From contig NZ_FRCT01000001.1 of assembly GCF_900143025.1 (NCBI RefSeq), forward strand, positions 62,001-126,000: DNA of 64,000 nt, given 5' to 3'. The notes below the pieces were generated by a model. The model made no database searches. It was not told the origin of the DNA and was given only the letters and a program-made list of their open reading frames with translations. Source of the DNA: Ruminococcus flavefaciens (lineage in GTDB: Bacteria > Bacillota > Clostridia > Oscillospirales > Ruminococcaceae). The position numbers and the translations under genes were made by a program. Shown here piece by piece: positions 41,928 through 48,058 of this stretch (position 1 is its first letter; the number at the start of each line of letters is the position of its first letter).

Positions 41928-44648
41928 ATGAAAAAGGCAAGTAAGATCATGGCAGCCCTGATTGCAACAGCAGTTTCCGCAGGTGCAACAGGTTCTATAG
42001 CATACGCAAACAGCGGAGAAGAAACACAGAAGACTGCCGAAAAGGCAAAGGATACAGATATATCAGAAGCAGCCGCATCAAGAAAAGACAACGGCGAAAA
42101 CGCATACAAGGACGAGACAGTATACGTCCTCTGCAACAGCGATTCAAGCATAAAGAACGTAGTAGTGAGCGACTGGCTGAAAAATGCTCCCGCACTCAGT
42201 AATATCTCCGATATCTCCGACCTTAGCGATATCGTCAATGTCAAGGGCGATGAGGAGTTCACAGTAAACGGCGAGAGCATAAGCTGGCAGGCTGACGGCA
42301 GTGATATCTACTACAAGGGCGATACTAATAAGGACCTTCCCGTTGATGTTGATATGGAGTATATCCTTGACGGCAAGGCAGTAACTCCCGAAAGCATCAA
42401 GGGTAAGAGCGGACACCTTGTTATCCGCTGGACTTACAAGAACAATCAGAAGGTCACAAAGAACGTAAACGGCAAAAATAAGGAGATGTATGTGCCGTTC
42501 TTAGCTGCAAGTGCGGCAGTACTCAGCACAGACAATTATGTGAATGTTGAGGTAAAAAACGGCAAGGTCATTTCGGACGGTGAAAGACTCATCGTTGTTG
42601 GCATGGCATTCCCGGGACTTGGCGAAAGCCTTGACCTTAACAAGATAGAGGGCATGAATATCGAACTCCCCGAAAGCTTCGAGGTATCCGCAGATGTTAC
42701 CAACTTCGAGATGAATACATCTGTGACTGTAGTATCCAACGAGATATTCTCACAGCTTGATATAGACAATGCCGCTGATTTCGGCGACTTAAAGGAAAAG
42801 CTGAAGGAACTCAGCGACGGCGCAGAAAAGCTCACAAACGGTACAGCTGCCCTTTATGACGGCATAAAGAAGCTCTCAGGCGGCTCTGGAGAGCTTACAA
42901 GTGGCATAGATAAACTCCTCAATGGCTCGCTGGAGCTGAAAAACGGTGCTGCGGAGCTTGACAGCGGTGCTAAGAAATTAGCAGACGGCGCAAAGACGCT
43001 TTCAGACTCTACAGGCACTTTCGAGAGCGGTCTCGGCAGTGCAAAGGACGGCTCTGCAAAGCTTATCGCAGGTATAGACCAGCTCAGCGGCGGCGCAGCA
43101 CAGCTCAGCGATGGCATGAACAGCGCAAAGAACGGTTCTGCTGCACTTGTTGACGGTTTCGGCAAGGTAAGCGCAGGCGCAGACGCTCTCAGCAGCGGCT
43201 TGAAGGACGCAAAGGACGGTTCCGATGCTCTTACCGCAGGCTTTACAAAGGTAAACGAGGGTGCAGCAGCTCTTAAAAACGGCGCAGGCACACTTACAAG
43301 CGGCGTAGGCGAGCTTAAAGACGGCAGCGCACAGGTGAAGGACGGTTCTGCAAAGCTTGCAGCAGGCGCATCTGCCCTTAATGACGGAGCAGAAAAGCTC
43401 AGTGAGTCCGCAGGACAGCTTTCAGGGGGTATAACAAGTGCAAAAACAGGCGCAGATGCTCTTGCAGAGGGCATAGCAAGCGCAAAAACAGGCGCAGACC
43501 AGCTTTCTGGCGGCGCATCAGCTCTCAGCGAGGGTGCAGCAAAGCTCAGCGACGGCATCGCAGCAGCAGGTACTTCCCTTGATACGACTATAGCCGCAAA
43601 CGAGCAGGCTCTCACGGCTTTACAGGCATTATATCAGCAGTCTCCTTCACAGGAGCTTGCTGTAGCAATAGGAACACTTCAGCAGACTATTGACGGACAG
43701 AAGCAGATATCAGCATCTATGGCTGCTGACGGAGCTCTCGGAGCAGGCGCAGCTTCACTGAAAACAGGCGCAGCACAGCTCAATGGCGGTATTGGTCAGC
43801 TCAGTACGGGTCTTGATACTGCAAAGAGCGGCTCTGAGGCATTACAGGGCGGACTTGCAAAGCTTGACGACGGCGGCAAGGCTCTTGCAGCAGGAGCTTC
43901 TACCCTCTCAGGCTCTACAGCACAGCTCTCAAAGGGCGCAGCAGACCTGAGCAAGGGTGCGGCAGCTCTTGACGGCGGCATCGGTACTCTTGCAGGGGGC
44001 AGCAGTCAGCTTATCGGCGGACTTGACTCACTTCTGAACGGAATAGACCAGCTCAGCACAGGCAATGCTTCACTCAATGCAGGACTTGGAAAGCTCAGCA
44101 CAGGCGCAATAGACTTAAATGGCGGTATCGGTCAGCTCTATGACGGTGCATCGGCACTTGACAGCGGTCTTGCACAGCTTTCACAGGGTACGCTCACACT
44201 TAACGGCGGTTTCGGACAGCTTAGTACAGGTGCTGTAACGCTCGATGACGGACTCGGAAAGCTTTTCGACGGCAGCAAGCAGTTAAGCGGCGGCGCAAAG
44301 ACTCTGTACGACTCCATAAAGCTTCTCAGCAACGGAGCAACAAAGCTCAGCGGCGGTACCAATGAGCTTTATGCAGGCGTATATAAGCTTAAAACAGGCA
44401 GCAAGACTCTCGTTGACGGTGTAGGCAAGCTTGAAAGCGGAGCAAAGGAGCTCAACGACGGCATGATAAAGTTCAATAACGAGGGAATATCGGTGCTTAC
44501 AGGAGCTGTCAATGAAAATCTCCCTGAGATAATCGACAACTTCAAGGCACTGAGAGAAGCATCAAGAGAGTATAACAGTTTCTCGGGCATCTCCGATAAA
44601 ATGGACGGCAGCGTAAAATTCATATATCTTGTTGACGGCACGAAATGA
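41928..44648 (+). CDS. Secreted heptad-repeat protein, partner of the MMPL exporter (YhgE-like)
   Basis: 906 residues. Signal peptide of about 27 residues ending in AYA. An N-terminal domain (about 50-285) is followed by about 560 residues built almost wholly of units of the type L-x-x-G-x-x-x ('KLADGAKTLSDG', 'QLSGGAAQLSDG'). One non-repeated helical insert occurs around residue 545-590. Such repeats occur in YhgE/Pip-type proteins and are expected to form long helical rods or coiled coils. No transmembrane segment is seen at the C-terminus, unlike YhgE. Ribosome binding site AAGGAGAG. I infer that it extends the exporter outwards through the wall. Confidence 0.75.
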   Translation: MKKASKIMAALIATAVSAGATGSIAYANSGEETQKTAEKAKDTDISEAAASRKDNGENAYKDETVYVLCNSDSSIKNVVVSDWLKNAPALSNISDISDLSDIVNVKGDEEFTVNGESISWQADGSDIYYKGDTNKDLPVDVDMEYILDGKAVTPESIKGKSGHLVIRWTYKNNQKVTKNVNGKNKEMYVPFLAASAAVLSTDNYVNVEVKNGKVISDGERLIVVGMAFPGLGESLDLNKIEGMNIELPESFEVSADVTNFEMNTSVTVVSNEIFSQLDIDNAADFGDLKEKLKELSDGAEKLTNGTAALYDGIKKLSGGSGELTSGIDKLLNGSLELKNGAAELDSGAKKLADGAKTLSDSTGTFESGLGSAKDGSAKLIAGIDQLSGGAAQLSDGMNSAKNGSAALVDGFGKVSAGADALSSGLKDAKDGSDALTAGFTKVNEGAAALKNGAGTLTSGVGELKDGSAQVKDGSAKLAAGASALNDGAEKLSESAGQLSGGITSAKTGADALAEGIASAKTGADQLSGGASALSEGAAKLSDGIAAAGTSLDTTIAANEQALTALQALYQQSPSQELAVAIGTLQQTIDGQKQISASMAADGALGAGAASLKTGAAQLNGGIGQLSTGLDTAKSGSEALQGGLAKLDDGGKALAAGASTLSGSTAQLSKGAADLSKGAAALDGGIGTLAGGSSQLIGGLDSLLNGIDQLSTGNASLNAGLGKLSTGAIDLNGGIGQLYDGASALDSGLAQLSQGTLTLNGGFGQLSTGAVTLDDGLGKLFDGSKQLSGGAKTLYDSIKLLSNGATKLSGGTNELYAGVYKLKTGSKTLVDGVGKLESGAKELNDGMIKFNNEGISVLTGAVNENLPEIIDNFKALREASREYNSFSGISDKMDGSVKFIYLVDGTK
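42795..44484 (+). repeat. Coding heptad repeats
   Basis: About 1.7 kb of imperfect 21- and 42-bp units coding L-x-x-G heptads. The high GC of Gly/Ala codons also opens long false frames on the minus strand. Confidence 0.8.
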
Positions 44649-44660
44649 GCCGTTAGCCAT
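44648..44660 (+). repeat. TTAGCCN heptad, overlapping the stop codon of the repeat-protein gene
   Basis: AGCCGTTAGCCAT, directly joined to the palindrome at 44661. Confidence 0.5.
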
Positions 44661-44692
44661 GCAGGGGCGGATATTATCCGCCCTTATTTTTT
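44661..44692 (+). terminator. Exporter operon terminator formed by a GTAGGGG-family palindrome
   Basis: GCAGG then GGGCGGATATTATCCGCCC then TTATTTTTT; a repeat copy placed to act as terminator. Confidence 0.8.
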
Positions 44693-44696
44693 AGCC

Positions 44697-44720
44697 CGTA
44701 GGGGCGGCGTTACTGTAATG
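44697..44720 (+). repeat. Partial GTAGGGG repeat
   Basis: CGTAGGGGCGGCGTTACTG: flank and left arm as at 14841, right arm lost. Confidence 0.5.
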
Positions 44721-44736
44721 CGTAATTAAATGTGCT

Positions 44737-44787
44737 GTAAGCGAAGTAAAATTAACGTTTTTGTAAAAAGTGAGCGAGTTTACAAGC
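44737..44787 (+). repeat. GTAAGCGA / GTGAGCGAG dispersed repeat, copy 2
   Basis: GTAAGCGAAGTAA, then hairpin TTGTAAA...TTTACAA around AGTGAGCGAG. Same loop as copy 1 at 16988, different stem. Confidence 0.5.
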
Positions 44788-44803
44788 GACAACGTGGACG
44801 GGT

Positions 44804-44841
44804 GCAGCGTCACGCTGCTGTAGGGACGACCATTGTTCGTG
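44804..44841 (+). repeat. Hairpin plus GTAGGGA palindrome
   Basis: GCAGCGTCACGCTGC, then TGTAGGGACGACCATTGTTC, a decayed member with GACGAC core. Confidence 0.5.
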
Positions 44842-44864
44842 CGACATATCATAGTTGCCAAGCG

Positions 44865-44887
44865 GACGCGCAATGCGCGTCTCTACA
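44865..44887 (-). repeat. GTAGGGG-family palindrome, GACGCGC core
   Basis: Minus strand TGTAGA then GACGCGCATTGCGCGTC. End of the repeat island 44648-44935. Confidence 0.65.
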
Positions 44888-44945
44888 GGCTAAGGGCGGA
44901 CACCATAACTCTCAATTCTCAACTCTAAACTAAAAAAACATAGAT

Positions 44946-44974
44946 TTGATTTATCCGAAGCAATATGATATAAT
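44946..44974 (+). promoter_or_regulatory. Sigma-A-type promoter of the sigma/anti-sigma operon
   Basis: TTGATT (44946-44951), 17-bp spacer, TATAAT (44969-44974). Confidence 0.7.
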
Positions 44975-45001
44975 TATATGGAAAAATTTTTTTGAAAAAA
45001 G

Positions 45002-45028
45002 TGAAACCTTTTCTGCATAAGGTGTGTA
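45002..45028 (+). promoter_or_regulatory. Candidate ECF-sigma autoregulated promoter
   Basis: TGAAAC (45002-45007) with CTTTT following, 17-bp spacer, TGTA (45025-45028). It resembles the TGAAAC-N16/17-CGTA promoters that ECF factors of Firmicutes use for their own operons. Inference from similarity only. Confidence 0.4.
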
Positions 45029-45086
45029 TTATGAGTGTAAAGGTCCTGAAAGACCGAAAGAAACGTTTCAAAAGGAAGAAAAAGCT

Positions 45087-45560
45087 ATGACTGACGAACT
45101 GTTCCTACAGGCGTATGATACGTACAAAAACACGGTATATGCCGTTATATTCAATTATCTGCGCAGTGCGGAGGACGCATCGGAGCTTTCGCAGGATACC
45201 TTTATAAAATTATACACATACGACGGCGAATTCGACTCTGATGAGCATATGAAGGCATGGCTCATAAGAGTCGCTATAAACGGCAGCAAGAATCATTTGC
45301 GCAGCAGAAAGCATATCTCATCATCTCCTATACCTGAGGATATGTCCTCAGATGACAGGTACGAAACTGACGAGATAATCGCAGAGGTAATGAAGCTTCC
45401 TGAAAAATACAGAGTTCCTATCCACCTTTTCTACTATGAGGAATACGGTATCTCCCAGATTGCAGAGATACTCTGACTTCCCGAGGCAACAGTCAAAACA
45501 AGGCTGAACCGCGGAAGAGAAAAACTCAGAAAGAAGTTAAGAAAGGAAGATTGGCTGTGA
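45087..45560 (+). pseudogene. ECF sigma-70 factor gene interrupted by an in-frame TGA
   Basis: The ATG at 45087 has AAGGAAG upstream. The first 129 codons give sigma region 2 ('AYDTYKNTVYAVIFNYLRSAEDASELSQDTFIKLY') and the beginning of region 4 ('LPEKYRVPIHLFYYEEYGISQIAEIL'). Then TGA (45474-45476) interrupts the frame, and the same frame continues 'LPEATVKTRLNRGREKLRKK' to a second TGA at 45558. In relatives this position is usually Gly (GGA), one base away. The stop removes the recognition helix that contacts the -35 element. The frame through the stop would give about 157 residues, the normal ECF length. Confidence 0.88.
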
Positions 45561-47131
45561 GTGAGAATAAATACAGAAAGGCTATGGACGGCGTATGTGA
45601 TAAGCAATTCAGACTGACAGGGGAAGAAATGCTCGAAAAAGCAAAGGCTTCTTCAGTGGAAAGGAATATCACTATGAACGCTACAAAGAAAAGGAATATA
45701 ATAGGCAAATTCATCGGAACAGCTGCTGCCTGCGTTATCATTTCGGGTACAGTTGCTTCAGCTATGGGCTACGGACCTCTTGGCGACCGCTTCAGAAAGT
45801 TCTTCGGCAAGGACGAGATCACAGCAGAGATAATAGATGAGGGACATTTTTGCGAGATAGGTCAGGAGCAGTCGGACGAAATGTTCACAGTAGTGCTTGC
45901 TTCTGTAACAGGAGACCTGTCATCGCCAAAAATGTTATTTGATATTACCGTAAAGGACGAACAGCTTGCCGCTGAAAATGAAAGATTACAGATATATGCC
46001 TATACTCTCAGTGAGGAAAAATACCTGAATGAGCTTGACAATTATGCTATGTGGGACGCTTACGGCGAAAAAGATCCTGATGTGAACAATCTGTATCATG
46101 TATGCATGAACGGCGCATCTTCCTTTATGATAAATGAGGAGGAAGTCATTGCAGCAGTAAAGCAGATAAGCTTTGAAAATGACAGCGTGAACAATAAATT
46201 TGATTATGATGTAAATATGGAATATCGCTTTACAGTGCCGAAACAGGCTCTTAAAGAGACAGTACGCGAGTATTATGATGATATACCTATGAACAGCGGA
46301 AACATTGATTACAGGCTGTTCTTCTGCGAATTTGGAGCTTATGACTCGCTGTTCAAGTTCAAATACGATTTCCTCGGCACAGAGCTTGCAGGCGGCGAGA
46401 CAGATTACGATAATTTATACGCAAAATTTGACAAGGACTGGCACAGATTTTCAGATACATTCATACTCAGCGTTGACGGCACAGAATATGAGCCGAAGGA
46501 GCTTGGTTACGGCTACTGCGATGAAGAGGGCGAGGCTTTTGACGCAGGTACTTGCTGTACATGGATGACATTCCCGAGCGTTGATTATGCAAATGCTGTG
46601 AACGTGACCCTTTTCGCAGACGGCGAAGCATATGTGCTTAAAGGAAATGCTTTGGAACTGAAAAATGAGCCTGTAAATCCAAGACCTGACAGTGAAAAGT
46701 ACAAGGAAAGCGACGGATCATCGCTTTATGAATACGATAATGGTGAAGCAGATCTGTTTTATGATGATATCGTTCTGAGCAGCGGAAATGTTGATTACAG
46801 GTTATTCCATTGCAGATTTGGCAAGGAGGATACTTCCTTGTCTGTAAAGTTCGATTTTCTCGGCACAGAACTTGCGCACGGCGAGACAGATTACAATAAT
46901 GTTATAGATGCTTTTGATGATGACTGGCACGCTTTTGCAGGAAGCTTTGTACTTAACGTTGACGGCACAGACTACGAGCCGAAGGAGCTCGGATACAGCT
47001 ACTGCGATACAGAGGGAGAGTCTTTTGACGCAGGTACTTGCTGTACATGGCTGTCATTCCCTGGCATAAACTACAAAGAAGCTGAAAGCGTTATCCTTAT
47101 AGCAAACGACAAGACCATTACACTCAAGTAA
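45557..47131 (+). CDS. Anti-sigma factor-like membrane protein with duplicated ectodomain
   Basis: 524 residues from the GTG at 45557, which has AAAGGAAG 7 bp upstream and overlaps the second stop of the sigma gene (GTGA), the usual coupling of a sigma and its anti-sigma. A short cytoplasmic part (about 1-50) may hold the sigma; one transmembrane helix (about 53-72) follows; then a DUF4179-like extracytoplasmic segment and two near-identical domains of about 110 residues ('SGN[IV]DYRLF.C.FG', 'GTELA.GETDY', 'YEPKELGY.YCD', 'DAGTCCTW'). Confidence 0.8.
   Translation: MSENKYRKAMDGVCDKQFRLTGEEMLEKAKASSVERNITMNATKKRNIIGKFIGTAAACVIISGTVASAMGYGPLGDRFRKFFGKDEITAEIIDEGHFCEIGQEQSDEMFTVVLASVTGDLSSPKMLFDITVKDEQLAAENERLQIYAYTLSEEKYLNELDNYAMWDAYGEKDPDVNNLYHVCMNGASSFMINEEEVIAAVKQISFENDSVNNKFDYDVNMEYRFTVPKQALKETVREYYDDIPMNSGNIDYRLFFCEFGAYDSLFKFKYDFLGTELAGGETDYDNLYAKFDKDWHRFSDTFILSVDGTEYEPKELGYGYCDEEGEAFDAGTCCTWMTFPSVDYANAVNVTLFADGEAYVLKGNALELKNEPVNPRPDSEKYKESDGSSLYEYDNGEADLFYDDIVLSSGNVDYRLFHCRFGKEDTSLSVKFDFLGTELAHGETDYNNVIDAFDDDWHAFAGSFVLNVDGTDYEPKELGYSYCDTEGESFDAGTCCTWLSFPGINYKEAESVILIANDKTITLK
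46291..47128 (+). repeat. Tandem duplication inside the anti-sigma gene
   Basis: Two copies of about 340 bp, beginning near 46294 and 46777 with AGCGGAAA and ending in GACGCAGGTACTTGCTGTAC (identical in both) plus about 75 bp. Confidence 0.75.
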
Positions 47132-47158
47132 TGATATAAAAACCATGATATAGTTAAA

Positions 47159-47190
47159 AAGCGGCACAGTTTAAACTGTGCCGCTTATAT
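47159..47190 (+). terminator. Terminator of the sigma/anti-sigma operon
   Basis: Perfect palindrome with arms AAGCGGCACAGTTT / AAACTGTGCCGCTT, then ATATTTTT. Nothing further is seen in 47191-47352. Confidence 0.85.
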
Positions 47191-47352
47191 TTTTGCATAT
47201 AGGTGAATGGTGATTACGTACAAATTATGGTGCTGCCTTTTGTATAAAAGGGAGAATGTAAGAAAAATTTTTCTGATAATCAACGGTTTTCCATTGAATT
47301 TCAGTGTTTTTCAGCCCTATAGTGAAAGGACTTTTATGCACCGTAAAACAGC

Positions 47353-47850
47353 TTATGGTTTTAAAACCATATTACATCTGCCCCAAAGCTCATCACCGAA
47401 GGGGAAAGCATCGGGAGTTATGCGCCTTTCCTTGAAGCCTGCGCTCTCGTAGCACTTCCGCGCTCTTTCGTTTACGGTAAACACATTGAGCTGAACTGCG
47501 TCTGCTTTCAGTATCTCAAAGCAGTATTTCGAGGCAAGCTGTATCATTTCCTTTCCATAGCCATTACCGCGCTGTGCAGGGTCAATAATAACGAATGCCA
47601 GAAGTGCTTCATTGCTTTCGTAGTTTACAGAGCAGCATATAAATCCGACTATCGTTCCGTCGTCTGTAGTTGCAACGAAAGGACAATCGCCGTGTTTTAT
47701 GTACATATCCGCAAGAAACTGCTCAAAAGCTTTCTTTTCAAGTGGATAGGGAGAGTGTTTTGCACTCCACATGGCGTTAGTGCGTTCATCTGTTACCCAG
47801 TCCTTTATAGCGTCAAAATCGTTGCTTGGTACATATGGTCTTAGTCTCAT
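47353..47850 (-). CDS. GNAT family N-acetyltransferase
   Basis: 165 residues. Acetyl-CoA binding motif A 'FVIIDPAQRGNGYGKEMIQLASKY' with the R-G-x-G-x-G/A loop, preceded by strand 'IVGFICCSV' and followed by 'LNVFTVNERARKCYESAGF', the motif B region. RimJ-like N-terminal start 'MRLRPYVPSNDFDAI'. Acceptor substrate unknown. Single gene. Confidence 0.88.
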   Translation of the reverse strand: MRLRPYVPSNDFDAIKDWVTDERTNAMWSAKHSPYPLEKKAFEQFLADMYIKHGDCPFVATTDDGTIVGFICCSVNYESNEALLAFVIIDPAQRGNGYGKEMIQLASKYCFEILKADAVQLNVFTVNERARKCYESAGFKERRITPDAFPFGDELWGRCNMVLKP

Positions 47851-47872
47851 AGTAACACCTCTTTTTTTTATT

Positions 47873-47899
47873 CGGAATTAGGAATTCGGAATGCGGAAT
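47873..47899. repeat. ATTCGGA heptad array
   Basis: Units ATTCGGA, ATTAGGA, ATTCGGA, ATGCGGA, ATTA: a second 7-bp degenerate array, at the edge of the repeat island 47870-48045. A hairpin GTCCGCGATGCGGAC follows. Confidence 0.5.
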
Positions 47900-47930
47900 T
47901 ATTCTGTCCGCGATGCGGACAAATAAAAAA

Positions 47931-47957
47931 TGTAGGGGACGGCGTCCTCGACGTCCC
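47931..47957 (+). repeat. GTAGGGG palindrome, GGGACG core
   Basis: TGTAGGGGACGGCGTCC then TCGACGTCCC; arms GGGACG / CGTCCC with an inner GGCGTCC. Confidence 0.65.
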
Positions 47958-47963
47958 ACAAGA

Positions 47964-47991
47964 AGGGCTGTCGGGGACGCCAGCCCCTACA
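47964..47991 (-). repeat. GTAGGGG palindrome, GGGGCTGGC core
   Basis: Minus strand TGTAGGGGCTGGCGTCCCCG then ACAGCCC; inverted relative to its neighbour at 47931. Confidence 0.65.
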
Positions 47992-48016
47992 AAATGATTA
48001 TTTAAATTGAAATGAA

Positions 48017-48040
48017 CGGGCGGCGAAACGCCGCCCCTAT
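48017..48040 (-). repeat. GTAGGGG-family palindrome, GGGCGGCG core
   Basis: Minus strand ATAGG then GGCGGCGTTTCGCCGCC then CG, next to the 3' end of the P-type ATPase. Confidence 0.7.
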
Positions 48041-48058
48041 TATCTTAGTTCTTCGCTA

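Noticed and set aside
42854..43615. Long minus-strand frames inside the heptad-repeat gene (up to 253 codons)
   Set aside because: They are shadows caused by the GC-rich Gly/Ala repeat codons on the plus strand; low-complexity translation.
45474..45476. TGA read as selenocysteine or tryptophan in the sigma gene
   Set aside because: TGA ends other genes here normally (feoB, MATE, agr genes), the position is glycine-like in relatives, and no insertion element was seen. Readthrough cannot be excluded.
47207..47452. An 81-codon plus-strand frame after the anti-sigma operon
   Set aside because: No family likeness, poor codon use, no ribosome binding site, and its 3' third overlaps the GNAT gene on the other strand.
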